A stretch of 64,000 nucleotides of DNA from Micromonospora rubida (GCF_009908295.1 NZ_JAAALO010000002.1:471490-535489), one strand, 5' to 3'. Positions 17,604-25,912 are shown, counted from the first letter of the stretch. Made by a program: numbers and translations. The notes: generated by a model from the sequence alone, not told the origin.

Positions 17604-17966
17604 ATGGCGAACGCGACGTACGACCGCAAGGAGCAGTTCCAGCAGATCCAGAGCGGCCTGCTCGACGGTGAACAGATCATCGCCGTCTACGACGCCGTGG
17701 GCACCGGCACCGGGTTCATCGGCCTGACCGACCGGCGCGTGATCATCCAGGACCGGTCCTTCGTCGGCAAGCGGTACGCGATCACCAGCATCCCGTACTC
17801 GAAGATCACCAGCGTGAGCGTGGTGAGCAACAAGTCGTGGGGCGGGTCGTTCTTCTCCACCGGCTCGATCGCGATCCACGTCGGCACCCACACGTACGAG
17901 GTCGAGTTCCGAGGCTCGGACAAGAGCCACCACGTGCACAACGTGATCCTGCACTACATCTCCTGA
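17604..17966 (+). CDS. Small bacterial PH-domain protein
   Basis: A 120-residue cytoplasmic protein. After a short helical start (RKEQFQQIQSGLL) comes a beta-rich region with GTGFIGLTDRRVIIQDRS and YSKITSVSVV, typical of the bacterial PH domains (bPH family). These are usually of unknown ligand. The final strand HTYEVEFRGSDKSHHVHNVI and helix complete the fold. It stands alone between a lipoprotein-like gene and the convergent NmrA gene. Confidence 0.7.
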   Translation: MANATYDRKEQFQQIQSGLLDGEQIIAVYDAVGTGTGFIGLTDRRVIIQDRSFVGKRYAITSIPYSKITSVSVVSNKSWGGSFFSTGSIAIHVGTHTYEVEFRGSDKSHHVHNVILHYIS

Positions 17967-18019
17967 CCCTCGCCGGGCGGTGAGCACCGGTGAGGGTCAG
18001 GAGACCTGTTGACGTCGCC

Positions 18020-18910
18020 CTAACCGCGCTTGTCCAGGAGCGCCGCGATCGCGTCGGCGCCGCCTCGGGCGAGCCAGGTGGGGAAGTCCAGGAGTGCGGG
18101 GTGGCGTTTGCGCAGGGCTGGGATGTCGGCCCGCCACACACCCCGCTCGGAGGCGAAGGCGCTGGTGGCGTCCCCGTTGAAGTTCAGGGTGGTGGCCGGG
18201 ATCTGCTCGTAGGTGATCGGACGGCCGAGATGCTGGCTGATCAGGCGCACGGTGGCGTCGGGGGTTAGCTCGTCGCCCGCAAGTTCCAGGGCTTGACCGA
18301 GGTATGCGGCGGGGTCGGCGAAGGCGAGGGCGGCCATGGCACCGATGTCGGTCACCGCGATCAGTTGCACGGGCACGTCCGGCCTGAAGAGGTGGCGCAG
18401 GACACCGTCCGTGATGCCGCCCATGGGTAGTCCGGGAATGGTGTGGTTCTCCATGAAGCGCACCGGCCGCAGGACGGTGGCGGGTACGCCGACGGCGCGG
18501 ATGTGCTGCTCGATGGCCCACTTGGCCTCCCAGTAGGAGATGCCGTCGTTCCGGTCGGCGCCCCCGACGGAGGTGAAGACGAGGTGGGTGACGCCGGCCG
18601 CCGCCGCGGCGTCCACGAGGTGCCGTCCGCGCCGGATCTCACGCTCGCCGTCCCGGTCGTCGGGGGTGACGGCGAAGACGCCGTGGGCACCGGCGAGGGC
18701 CGCGTTGAGGGTCTCGGGGGTATCCAGGTCGCCCTGATGGAGGGTGGCGCCCGCTGCGGCCAGGGCCCGGGCGGCCGGGGCGTTCGGGTCGCGGACCAGG
18801 ACCCGGACCGGCCAGCCGTCGGCCAGCAGGTGGGTGGCGGTGGCGCCGCCCTGCCGGCCGGTGGCGCCGGTGACCAGGATGGGCTTGTCGGCTCTGCGTG
18901 CCGCAGTCAT
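18020..18910 (-). CDS. NmrA-like NAD(P)-binding protein
   Basis: A 296-residue atypical short-chain dehydrogenase of the NmrA/HSCARG type. The nucleotide-binding motif GATGRQGG starts at residue 15. The protein has WEAKWAIEQHIRAVGV and a PVRFMENH segment but no classical YxxxK catalytic pair, so it may sense or reduce rather than act as a standard dehydrogenase. It is divergent from a TetR regulator across 76-82 bases with repeated sites, which suggests it is that regulator's main target. Confidence 0.85.
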   Translation of the reverse strand: MTAARRADKPILVTGATGRQGGATATHLLADGWPVRVLVRDPNAPAARALAAAGATLHQGDLDTPETLNAALAGAHGVFAVTPDDRDGEREIRRGRHLVDAAAAAGVTHLVFTSVGGADRNDGISYWEAKWAIEQHIRAVGVPATVLRPVRFMENHTIPGLPMGGITDGVLRHLFRPDVPVQLIAVTDIGAMAALAFADPAAYLGQALELAGDELTPDATVRLISQHLGRPITYEQIPATTLNFNGDATSAFASERGVWRADIPALRKRHPALLDFPTWLARGGADAIAALLDKRG

Positions 18911-18934
18911 GAGCTGTCCCCTTCGACGTTAAGA

Positions 18935-18971
18935 TGAGACTGTCCCGAGAAATATATTGAGACTGCCTCAA
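18935..18971. promoter_or_regulatory. Probable TetR operator between the NmrA and TetR genes
   Basis: TGAGACTG occurs twice (18935-18942 and 18958-18965). The second copy is part of a perfect palindrome TTGAG-5-CTCAA (18957-18971). The stretch AAATATATT between them is the only AT-rich part and likely holds the overlapping promoters. Confidence 0.6.
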
Positions 18972-18992
18972 CTTGTCTAGTGAGGGATGCGT

Positions 18993-19568
18993 ATGAACAC
19001 CGGAGAGTCGACGCCGCCGCGTCGAATGCGCGCGGACGCTCGCCGCAACTACGACCGGCTGCTCGCCTCGGCGGCGACCGCGTTCGCCGAGCGCGGCACG
19101 GATGCCTCCCTGGAGGAGATCGCGCGGCGGGCAGGCGTGGCCAACGGCACGCTGTACAGCCACTTCCCCAACCGGCAGGCGCTGCTGGAGGCGCTGCTGG
19201 GTGATCGGATGCGCGCACTGGCCGCAACCGGCGAGGAACTGCTTGGTCGCTCCTCGCCGTTCGAGGCCCTGGCCGCCTGGGCGGAGGCGGCCGTGGCACA
19301 CGCGGCCCGCTACCGAGGGCTGGGCGCCTCGTTCATGCGAGCGATCGAGGACGAGTCCTCGGATCTGCATGCCGCGTGCGAGGCGGTACTCGCCGCTGGT
19401 GAACGGCTGGTGGCGCGGGCGCGGGCGGCCGGAGAACTGCGGGAGGACGTCACCGCCCCGGACCTGTACGCGCTGGTCAACGCGATGGCGTGGGTGGGTG
19501 AGCAGAGCTCCCCGGCGCAGGGTGAGCGACTGCTGACCTTCACGCTGGACGGTCTCAGAGCCCGGTAG
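18993..19568 (+). CDS. TetR-family transcriptional regulator
   Basis: A 191-residue repressor. The N-terminal helix-turn-helix is SLEEIARRAGVANGTLYSHFPNRQAL. The C-terminal ligand domain is helical and ends GERLLTFTLDGLRAR. The ATG at 18993 is preferred over the one at 18987 because GAGGG lies six bases ahead of it. It probably represses itself and the divergent NmrA-like gene through the palindrome in between. Confidence 0.9.
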   Translation: MNTGESTPPRRMRADARRNYDRLLASAATAFAERGTDASLEEIARRAGVANGTLYSHFPNRQALLEALLGDRMRALAATGEELLGRSSPFEALAAWAEAAVAHAARYRGLGASFMRAIEDESSDLHAACEAVLAAGERLVARARAAGELREDVTAPDLYALVNAMAWVGEQSSPAQGERLLTFTLDGLRAR

Positions 19569-19605
19569 GGAACGCCGCCTCAGGCGCACCCTGTCGACGG
19601 TCGCT

Positions 19606-20049
19606 CTAAGCCTCGTCGGTGAGGCGCAGTTCCCGGCACACGCGACACCTGCCGCCCCACTCATCCCGGTCCCAGTCGTGCTCCGTCCGAACCTGGGTGA
19701 CCTCGTCACAGACGTCGCAGACCTGGGCGTAGTCGCAGGGCTCGGGAGGATGAAACCGTCGCTGAGCTGCGGGCAGGTCGGCCACCAGCACGGAATGGGT
19801 CCGGTTGTGCTTGCGCCACTTCGACTCGTGCCCGCACCGGACGCAGGCGGAAACCTGCTCGCAGGGCTCCGCCCCGCCGCGGGCTCGGCCGTACGTGTGG
19901 ATCACCTTGGCGGAGAAGACCTGCCCGCAGTGCCGGCACCGCCGCTCGTGGCGGCACGGGTCGGCGGAGTCGGCGAACCCGGACGGTAGGTGCAGCCTGA
20001 GCCGGCAGAGGACCCGTCGAGCCCTGCCCGTCCGCTGCGGAACTGGCAT
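19606..20049 (-). CDS. Cysteine-rich protein with three zinc-ribbon-like repeats
   Basis: A 147-residue protein of unknown function. It holds three spaced units of the form C-x5-C-x2-C with a His about ten residues later (Cys 32/38/41 with His51; 63/69/72 with His81; 105/111/114 with His124), followed by a lone CRVC at 135-138. This looks like repeated small zinc-binding modules. The N-terminus is basic, which would fit nucleic-acid binding, but that is inference. The start is uncertain because no clear ribosome site is present. Confidence 0.6.
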   Translation of the reverse strand: MPVPQRTGRARRVLCRLRLHLPSGFADSADPCRHERRCRHCGQVFSAKVIHTYGRARGGAEPCEQVSACVRCGHESKWRKHNRTHSVLVADLPAAQRRFHPPEPCDYAQVCDVCDEVTQVRTEHDWDRDEWGGRCRVCRELRLTDEA

Positions 20050-20178
20050 CGCGCGTCCTAACCTCGGCTGCGAAGGGTGTCGATGACACTACGCCCCACC
20101 ATTCCCCACCGCTACCGAGCGCGACGCCTCGGCCACCACCAGGCCGTCCACGGGTCGGCGGCCCTCACCCGGTTGCCC

Positions 20179-20184
20179 TACCGT
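20179..20184 (+). promoter_or_regulatory. Leaderless -10 box of the 20191 gene
   Basis: TACCGT ends six bases before the ATG at 20191, the same arrangement as at 17592. Confidence 0.55.
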
Positions 20185-20190
20185 CGGGAC

Positions 20191-20397
20191 ATGACGACAG
20201 TGATGATTGTCTTCGGGTCGGCCCTGGCGCTGGCCGTGGCCGCGTTCGTCGTGGTCGCCTGGCGGGACCGGCGGCGGCAGTCCACCCCGGAGGACTCGGC
20301 GGCGGCCCGCGAGGCGGCCAGCACCCAGGAGCGGTACGCGGCCGAGCGGCACGGTGCCCAGGGCGAGGTGTGGCAGCGCGGGCAGACCCCCGGCTAG
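20191..20397 (+). CDS. Small single-pass membrane protein
   Basis: A 68-residue protein with one N-terminal transmembrane helix (VMIVFGSALALAVAAFVVVAW), a basic stop-transfer RDRRRQ, then a charged helical tail ending in GEVWQRGQTPG. Unknown function. The stop overlaps the end of the convergent acyltransferase gene by four bases. Confidence 0.6.
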   Translation: MTTVMIVFGSALALAVAAFVVVAWRDRRRQSTPEDSAAAREAASTQERYAAERHGAQGEVWQRGQTPG

Positions 20398-21338
20398 ATC
20401 GGGAAGCGGCCGCGGCGGATGTGCCAGTGGCGGCCGGCCCTCAGGTGGTCGACGATCGCGCGCTCAAGCACGGTGCGGCGCGGCAGCCGGTCCAGCGGCG
20501 TGGTCAGGGTGCGGAACACGAACCTCAGCACCTCGACGTCGGCGTCCAACCCTTCCGGCTCCTCGTAGGGCTCCAGCTCGAACCTCCGCTGGAACCGGAC
20601 GATGTTGGAGTCCCCAGGCAGGTATTCGAGCAGCTGCGGGTCGAGCAGCCACGAGCCGCAGGAGAACGCCGTGTAGTGCTCGTCGGGAAAGTGGTGCGGG
20701 AAGAACGCGCGGGCCTCGTCGAGCGACGCCGCGACCGCCTCCGGGGTCATCGGCCCCGACTCGGGGATGTGCAGGTCGATGGCGGTGCCGCCGCGCTGGT
20801 GCTGCAACCGGCCCAGCTCGTAGAGGCCGCCGCGCGCGTGCAGCGTCAGCCAGCTCTGCATGACCGGCCAGCCCTCGCGGTGCATCCGCCGGTCGACCGC
20901 GAGGTTGCGGCCCAGGTCCGCGAGGGTCGCCCACGACACGGCATCGGCGATGCCGTGGTCGCGGTGGTACGCCGTGACGACGTCGACCAGGGCCAGGTAC
21001 GCGTACACGTAGAGATGTTGCCAGGCGGGGCCCCGTTCGCGCGGCAGCTCCGGGCCGGGCGACAGCCAGCCGTGGCCCCCGAGGTCGGCGCGAACCAGGG
21101 CGATCGAGCGGTCGAGCAGCCAGCGCAGCTCCGGAGTCCACAGCGGAGAGTCGGGGTCGGGCCAGCCTGCCATGATCTCGGCGGCGTCGTCCGGCCGCAC
21201 CGCGAGCCGGTCGAGGATCGCGGGCGCGTCGGCCTTGGCGGGCAGCGGAGCCGACGGCCGGTCGCCGGCGAGCCGGTGAATGCGGTCGACGTCCTCGACG
21301 GGTACGCCGAGCCGGGCGGCGGTGTCGTCCAGATCCAC
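20394..21338 (-). CDS. GNAT-like acyltransferase-domain protein
   Basis: A 314-residue protein. The C-terminal half (IDLHIPESGPMTPEAVAASL, then FSCGSWLLDPQLLEYLPGDSNI) is characteristic of the actinobacterial GNAT-like C-terminal domain paired with an N-terminal all-helical part. The substrate is unknown. The GTG at 21338 is preceded by TAGGGT and six bases, with no ribosome site. Confidence 0.75.
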   Translation of the reverse strand: MDLDDTAARLGVPVEDVDRIHRLAGDRPSAPLPAKADAPAILDRLAVRPDDAAEIMAGWPDPDSPLWTPELRWLLDRSIALVRADLGGHGWLSPGPELPRERGPAWQHLYVYAYLALVDVVTAYHRDHGIADAVSWATLADLGRNLAVDRRMHREGWPVMQSWLTLHARGGLYELGRLQHQRGGTAIDLHIPESGPMTPEAVAASLDEARAFFPHHFPDEHYTAFSCGSWLLDPQLLEYLPGDSNIVRFQRRFELEPYEEPEGLDADVEVLRFVFRTLTTPLDRLPRRTVLERAIVDHLRAGRHWHIRRGRFPI

Positions 21339-21344
21339 GCGGCG

Positions 21345-21350
21345 ACCCTA
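21345..21350 (-). promoter_or_regulatory. Leaderless -10 box of the acyltransferase gene
   Basis: On the minus strand TAGGGT ends six bases before the GTG at 21338, the same hexamer as for tldD. Confidence 0.6.
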
Positions 21351-21502
21351 CCGGCTTGGTCGCTGAACCATCTACCGGAAACCTCGCTATCGAGGGGTTC
21401 GCGCAGGCCCCTCGCCTGAAGCCCGGCCTGGGTCTGACCGGGGCGCGGCCCGAACCGCCGCCGGCCTGGCTGCGCGCTGCCGGCGTGCCCGTCCGCCGAG
21501 GG

Positions 21503-21760
21503 TCAGCGGCTCGGCCGGCGGGTGCAGGGGCCGTCGTGGTCGGCCCTGAGCAGGCAGCGCCGACCGCCCGGCAGGCGCAGGTCGCAGAAGACCCGATGCC
21601 GTACGCCCTGCTCGTCCTCGGCCGACACGGTGGTCTCCCCCGGGTCCGCCGAGGAGAGCATGCCCGCCCAGCGCGCCACCACCCGGGCGAGCCGCACCGC
21701 GCCGACCAGGTCCGGGGCGAGGACGGGCAGGTGGATGACGAACCGCCCCCGGGCCGCCAT
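21503..21760 (-). CDS. Small conserved-looking protein of unknown function, coupled to the DivIVA-like gene
   Basis: An 85-residue protein (MAARGRFVIHLPVLAPDLV...) with a final Cys-containing part HRVFCDLRLPGGRRCLLRADH that could bind metal. The ATG overlaps the preceding stop by one base (TGATG). This coupling, and the drop to typical codon use only in this frame, support a real gene. No function can be assigned. Confidence 0.55.
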   Translation of the reverse strand: MAARGRFVIHLPVLAPDLVGAVRLARVVARWAGMLSSADPGETTVSAEDEQGVRHRVFCDLRLPGGRRCLLRADHDGPCTRRPSR

Positions 21761-22080
21761 CAGTGCCGGCCAGCGTTGGGTCGGCGAGCCTGCTCGGCCC
21801 GCAGCCGCCGCAACTCGCAGCCGAGCCGCGCCGTCTCCAGCCGGGCCGCCCGCAGCGCGTCGTAGTGGGCGGCCAGCTCGGTGGCCAGCCGGTCCATGAA
21901 CGCCTGCACCTCCCCCGGGTCCAGGCCACGTCGACCGAGCCGGGCCGACCGGAACCGCTGCGTCCGCACCTGCCAGGGCAGCAGCGACACGGATGTCGAG
22001 GAGCGCGGGCAGGACGACGCCCCGCGCCTCCACGACGCCCGCCCGGGCCCGCCGGACCACCTGAAGAAGCCGCGCACCAC
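21760..22080 (-). CDS. Small DivIVA-like domain protein
   Basis: About 106 residues. The core FRSARLGRRGLDPGEVQAFMDRLATELAAHYDAL matches the N-terminal membrane-targeting segment of DivIVA/Wag31-type proteins, followed by a coiled-coil-like helix rich in Arg and Ala. Full DivIVA is much longer, so this is a stand-alone small member. I chose the GTG at 22080 because of the GGGGAGGGG upstream. The N-terminal ~35 residues are poorly conserved-looking, and the start could lie further in (GTG at 21990). Confidence 0.55.
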   Translation of the reverse strand: MVRGFFRWSGGPGRASWRRGASSCPRSSTSVSLLPWQVRTQRFRSARLGRRGLDPGEVQAFMDRLATELAAHYDALRAARLETARLGCELRRLRAEQARRPNAGRH

Positions 22081-22181
22081 CAACCACCCCTCCCCACATC
22101 GGACCAGCCTCACTCGGTCGAGCCAGTGCACCTCAGCGTTTCCGCCCAGACACCGAACACAACTGGAACTATAGGCATGAA

Positions 22182-22209
22182 GCCCATAAGGCATCAAGGC
22201 CTTATGGGC
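22182..22209. promoter_or_regulatory. Perfect 11-bp palindrome ahead of the GntR gene
   Basis: GCCCATAAGGC (22182-22192) and its exact complement at 22199-22209, separated by six bases. It stands between the divergent DivIVA-like and GntR genes, 47 bases before the GntR ATG. A likely operator for autoregulation. Confidence 0.65.
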
Positions 22210-22256
22210 ACATAGCCACAAGCCACCCTGGCCACGAGGCCACCACGCTGATGCCA

Positions 22257-22669
22257 TGACCATCGATCCGCGTTCTCACACGCCCGTCTACGTGCAGCTC
22301 GCCGACCTGCTGCGGGAGCGGATCGAATCCGGTGCTCTGCCGGCGGGTTCGGCCGTCGGCAGCGAAACCCGACTGACGCAGGAGTACGGCATCGGACGGG
22401 ACGCCGTCCGGATGGCGATCTCGGTCCTTCGCTCCGAAGGACTCGTCACCACCAATCGCAGCAGGGGCACCGTCGTCCGGGAGGCACCTGAGCGGCGGCG
22501 GGTGGAGTTGTTGCCGGGGGCGTCCGTGATCGCGCGGGTGCCCAGCGTGAACGAGCGCCGGGCCATGCAGCTCGACGAGGGCGTGCCGGTCCTTGAGGTA
22601 CGCGGCCCGGAGGGCGACGTGGAGGTCCTGCCCGGCGACGAAGTCGAGCTGACCCGCCCGCCGTCCTGA
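22257..22669 (+). CDS. GntR-family regulator with short C-terminal domain
   Basis: A 137-residue protein. The N-terminal winged helix (RSHTPVYVQLADLLRERIESGALPAG... LTQEYGIGRDAVRMAISVLRSEGL) is of the GntR type. The C-terminal part is too short for the usual FadR or HutC effector domain and reads ASVIARVPSVNERRAMQLDEGVPVLEV, like a fragment of the UTRA start. It may act without a small-molecule ligand. Confidence 0.85.
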
Positions 22670-22703
22670 CCCGCTGGCGGCACCGACGCCGCCACGGGGT
22701 GGA

Positions 22704-23339
22704 TCAGCGATCACTCTCGTCGGAGTCCGAGCGCCGGTAGCGGTCGAACACGGACGGGTCGGCGAGCCATGCGGCGACCATCCGCTTGCCGTGGCGGTGG
22801 CGGAGGTACTCCTCCGCGCCGATCCGGCTTCCCCCGTACCGCTGGAGCACGGCGAGCACCCCCTCCGGCAGGACCGTGAAGTCGTCCATGTCCAGCAGGG
22901 TGTAGACGCGACGGCCGTCCTTCCTGGTGGCCCAGCGTCCCCCCAGCCGCACCCCGGGGGCCAGCCGGATCTTCAGGGGCGGGTTCGCCCACCCCTCCCC
23001 GGCCTTGACGACGGTGATCGACTCGATCGACGCCCACGGCAGGACGGTGGTGGACCCCCTCGCGAGGACGGTCAGGCCGTCCGCGCCGACGTCGAGCCGG
23101 AACGGCCACAGCAGCGACACCCACGCCGCCACGGCGAGCAGCACCATGAGGTACGTCAGGGGCTCGTAGAACGAGACCGTGGCGGGCCAGTCGTAGCCGG
23201 CCTTGGCCTCTTTCGCCTGCGCCGCCGCCCAGCCCGCCACCCCGAGCACGCCCCACGCCAGGCAGGTTTTGCGCAGCTCGCCGGTCTTCCGCTGGAATCG
23301 CACGCCCTGCTCCACCACGCCATGGTGACGCTCCCCCAC
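22704..23339 (-). CDS. Membrane protein with cytoplasmic PH-like domain
   Basis: About 211 residues. Two hydrophobic helices (CLAWGVLGVAGWAAA and LTYLMVLLAVAAWVSLLW) are followed by a beta-rich PH-like domain (VGADGLTVLARGSTTVLPWASIESITVVK) and a charged C-terminus. This layout matches the actinobacterial bPH membrane proteins of unknown function. The start could be the GTG at 23339 or the GTG at 23318; neither has a well-placed ribosome site. Confidence 0.7.
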   Translation of the reverse strand: MGERHHGVVEQGVRFQRKTGELRKTCLAWGVLGVAGWAAAQAKEAKAGYDWPATVSFYEPLTYLMVLLAVAAWVSLLWPFRLDVGADGLTVLARGSTTVLPWASIESITVVKAGEGWANPPLKIRLAPGVRLGGRWATRKDGRRVYTLLDMDDFTVLPEGVLAVLQRYGGSRIGAEEYLRHRHGKRMVAAWLADPSVFDRYRRSDSDESDR

Positions 23340-23377
23340 AACTGACCACCCCGGAGGTGGCGGGCAAGATCAGTTGT
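23338..23377. promoter_or_regulatory. Inverted repeat between divergent genes
   Basis: ACAACTGA (23338-23345) and TCAGTTGT (23370-23377) face each other across 24 bases in the 63-base gap between the PH-domain and SanA-like genes. AATACT at 23391-23396, six bases before the ATG at 23403, may be the -10 box of the latter. Confidence 0.35.
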
Positions 23378-23402
23378 CAGGCCGCCCTGGAATACTTGCC
23401 CG

Positions 23403-24122
23403 ATGCGCGTTCGACTCTCCACGCTGATCCGTCGGCTGCGCTCGACCGGCGGCAGGCGTACCCGCTGGCTGCGCCGTGTCGTCGTCGCGGCCGTCGTCGG
23501 CGCGGCGCTCCTGGCCGGTGGCACCGTGGCCAGCGTGCAGTGGATCCGCGGCGGCGCGGAGGGACACATCTTCGCCGAGCGGGACGTCCCCGACGCCCCG
23601 GTCGCCCTGGTGCTGGGCACCAAGGTCCACCCCGACGGGACCCCGTCGCCGTTCCTCACCGCCCGGCTGGAGATCGCGCGGCGGCTGCTCGCCGCCGGCA
23701 AGGTGCGCGCCATCCTGCTCTCCGGCGACAACATGAACCCGGACTACGACGAGCCGACCGCGATGCGGCGCTGGCTGCTCGACCAGGGCGTGCCGGCGGA
23801 GAAGGTGGTGCTGGACTACGCGGGCTTCGACACGTACGACTCGTGCGCCCGCGCGAAGCGGATCTTCGGGGTGGAGCGGGCGACGGTGGTGACCCAGTCC
23901 TTCCACCTGCCCCGGGCCGTGGCGGTGTGCCGGCGGCTCGGCGTCGACGCCAGCGGCGTGGGCGACGAGACCGCCCGCGAGTACGACCGGACGTGGCGGA
24001 TCAGCTCCACCCGCGAGTACGGCGCCTGCGTGAAGGCCGCCGTGGACCTGCTGTCGGGCCGCGACCCGGCCCACCTCGGCCGCCGGGAGACCGGCGTCGA
24101 GGACGCGTTACGCCGTGCCTGA
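23403..24122 (+). CDS. SanA/YdcF-like (DUF218) envelope protein
   Basis: A 239-residue protein with a basic N-terminus and one transmembrane helix (VVVAAVVGAALLAGGTVASV). The DUF218 domain follows: VALVLGTKVHPDGTPSPFLTARLE, LLSGDN, and VVTQSFHLPRAVAVCRRLGV. Its E. coli relative SanA affects envelope permeability to vancomycin; the biochemical activity is unknown. The last 15 bases overlap the end of the convergent hydrolase gene. Confidence 0.88.
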   Translation: MRVRLSTLIRRLRSTGGRRTRWLRRVVVAAVVGAALLAGGTVASVQWIRGGAEGHIFAERDVPDAPVALVLGTKVHPDGTPSPFLTARLEIARRLLAAGKVRAILLSGDNMNPDYDEPTAMRRWLLDQGVPAEKVVLDYAGFDTYDSCARAKRIFGVERATVVTQSFHLPRAVAVCRRLGVDASGVGDETAREYDRTWRISSTREYGACVKAAVDLLSGRDPAHLGRRETGVEDALRRA

Positions 24123-25025
24123 CCCCGTCCGCTGACCGGCGGGCAGCAGGGCGTCGAGCCAGCTCAGCACCGTGGCCTCGTACTGCGGGCTGATGCTGTC
24201 GAGGTCCTCGCCCTCGTGCAGGGTGGGATAGTGGTCGCAGCCGTCCAGCCGGCAGACGGTGGGCGGGGTGGCGGCCCCGGCGGTGGCCCGCCGCCAGGCG
24301 GCGACGCTGGCGTCGATCGGGACCCACGCGTCGGTCGTACCGTAGAAGAGCAGCACCGGGCAGGTCACCCGGGCGAACACCGGGACCGGGTCGAAGTCCA
24401 TGTCCCGCCAGGTGCCCGGCTCGTCGGGCAGCTCGCGCGGCAGGTAGACCAGCGGGAACCACGGGCGCTCGGCGGCCCGGTCGACGGCCGCCTGCGCGGT
24501 CGCGCGGTCGAGGTCGCCCCGCAGGTACGCCTCCATCGTGGCCCGCACCCGGCCCAGCTCGGTCAGGTCGACGTCGCCGTAGCCGTTCCGGCGGAGCTGC
24601 TCGGCGGTGCCGTAGCGCATCTGGGCGGCGGGGCTGACCCCGCTGGAGGAGACGAGCACGAGGAAGGCGACCAGGTCCGGGCGGAGCGCGGCGGCCAGCG
24701 GCGCCGACCATGCGCCCTGACTGAGCCCCCACAGCCCGACCGGCGCGTCGCCGACCTGCCGGCGCAGCACACCGATGGCCGCTGCCGCGTCGGCGGCCTG
24801 GTCGGCCAGCGGAACGTCGTGGCCGTCCACCCGGGGCCGGCGGTCGAAGCGCAGCACCGCGATCCCCGCGCCGGGCAGCACCCGGGCCAGGTGCTCATAA
24901 CAGAAGTACGACCGGTGCCCGGCCTCGGCCGCGTGCAGGATCACCAGCCCGGCCCGGACCGGGCCGACCGGCAGGTCCAGCGTGGCCGCCAACCGCACCC
25001 CGCCACCATCGAACTCAAGCTCCAC
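24108..25025 (-). CDS. Alpha/beta hydrolase (dienelactone-hydrolase-like)
   Basis: A cytoplasmic alpha/beta hydrolase of about 305 residues. The nucleophile motif is GLSQGAWSAP, the acid lies in LFYGTTDAWVPID and the histidine in LDGCDHYPTLHEG. The substrate is unknown. The open frame runs 59 codons further upstream through a Gly-rich stretch that is an artefact of a G-run tract. I place the start at the GTG at 25025, just before VELEFDGGGVRLAATL, with moderate certainty. Confidence 0.82.
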   Translation of the reverse strand: MELEFDGGGVRLAATLDLPVGPVRAGLVILHAAEAGHRSYFCYEHLARVLPGAGIAVLRFDRRPRVDGHDVPLADQAADAAAAIGVLRRQVGDAPVGLWGLSQGAWSAPLAAALRPDLVAFLVLVSSSGVSPAAQMRYGTAEQLRRNGYGDVDLTELGRVRATMEAYLRGDLDRATAQAAVDRAAERPWFPLVYLPRELPDEPGTWRDMDFDPVPVFARVTCPVLLFYGTTDAWVPIDASVAAWRRATAGAATPPTVCRLDGCDHYPTLHEGEDLDSISPQYEATVLSWLDALLPAGQRTGSGTA

Positions 25026-25041
25026 GCCGACACCCAACCAC

Positions 25042-25150
25042 GCCCCGCCGCCCCCGCCGCTTTCAGCCGCCCCCGGCCGTCCCCGACTTCCCCGGCCGCC
25101 TCCGGCTGCCCCGCCTTCCCCGGCTGCCCCCGCCGCCCCCAACCGCCCCC
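25042..25150 (-). other. Dense G-run tract in the leader of the hydrolase gene
   Basis: On the minus strand about ten runs of four or five G occur within 110 bases, directly ahead of the hydrolase start. This could form G-quadruplexes in the mRNA or the coding strand. It lies in the 257-base gap between the phosphatase and hydrolase genes; nothing else was seen there. Confidence 0.6.
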
Positions 25151-25282
25151 GTCGGAGACCTTGGACGTTTACCGTCGCCCCGCAACGACAACTGTCCAAC
25201 ATCGAGAGTCGGCGGGTGGTGTCCTGGAGCTATGCCCCGCCGAGTGGGGTCGTGGCGGCGCGGATCGGTCGCCGCCCGGGCG

Positions 25283-25912
25283 TCAGGAGACGTCGCTGAA
25301 GCGGCGCAGGGTCCATCGGGCCGGCGGCCAGCCGGTGGGGTCGTCGTCGGTGGTCCACTCGGTGATCGAAGCGTTGGCCACCGCCACGTCGAACGCCCTG
25401 AACATCGGCTGGGCGGCGAGGGCGTGGAAGGAGCCCTCGACCGTCTCGGTGTGCCCGACCAGCACGACGGTGCCGCCCCGGTGCCGGTGCGCGATATCCA
25501 TGATCGCGCGACTGACCCTCACGACCAACTCCGCCCAGGTCTCGTTGCCCTCCTCGAACGGCCGGAACACCCCACCGCCCGCCGTCGCGTGGTCGGTCTG
25601 GAACCGGGTCGCCGACAACCCGTCGGCGTACGGCGGGGTGTGCCAGGCGCACAGTCCGCAGTCCGCCACCGGGCTGACGCCCAACGCCCCGGCGATGGGC
25701 CACGCGGTCTCCACCGCCCGGCGCAGCACGGACGAGTAGACGGCCACGGGGCCGGCGGCAGACAGTTCGTCGGCGAGCCGGCCGGCGAGCCGGTGTGCCT
25801 GGTGGTGGCCCGCGTCGGTCAGTCCCCGGCAGCCGTGCGGGCCACCCACGACACCATCGACGCGGTGCACCGACTCGCCGTGTCGGACGAAGAGCAGCCG
25901 TGTTCGCATCAC
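25283..25912 (-). CDS. Histidine phosphatase family protein
   Basis: A 209-residue member of the phosphoglycerate-mutase-like superfamily. The phosphorylated His is in LLFVRHGES near residue 11, the second Arg in YSSVLRRAVETA, and the second His in VVLVGHTETVEG. The substrate cannot be inferred. The start is the GTG/ATG pair at 25912/25909; CATGAT lies six bases ahead of the ATG, a weaker version of the leaderless pattern. Confidence 0.85.
   Translation of the reverse strand: MMRTRLLFVRHGESVHRVDGVVGGPHGCRGLTDAGHHQAHRLAGRLADELSAAGPVAVYSSVLRRAVETAWPIAGALGVSPVADCGLCAWHTPPYADGLSATRFQTDHATAGGGVFRPFEEGNETWAELVVRVSRAIMDIAHRHRGGTVVLVGHTETVEGSFHALAAQPMFRAFDVAVANASITEWTTDDDPTGWPPARWTLRRFSDVS

Noticed and set aside
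24982..25299. Plus-strand Pro-rich open frame
   Set aside because: It is produced by the C-rich tract and lacks a ribosome site and any conserved part; the minus-strand genes explain the region.
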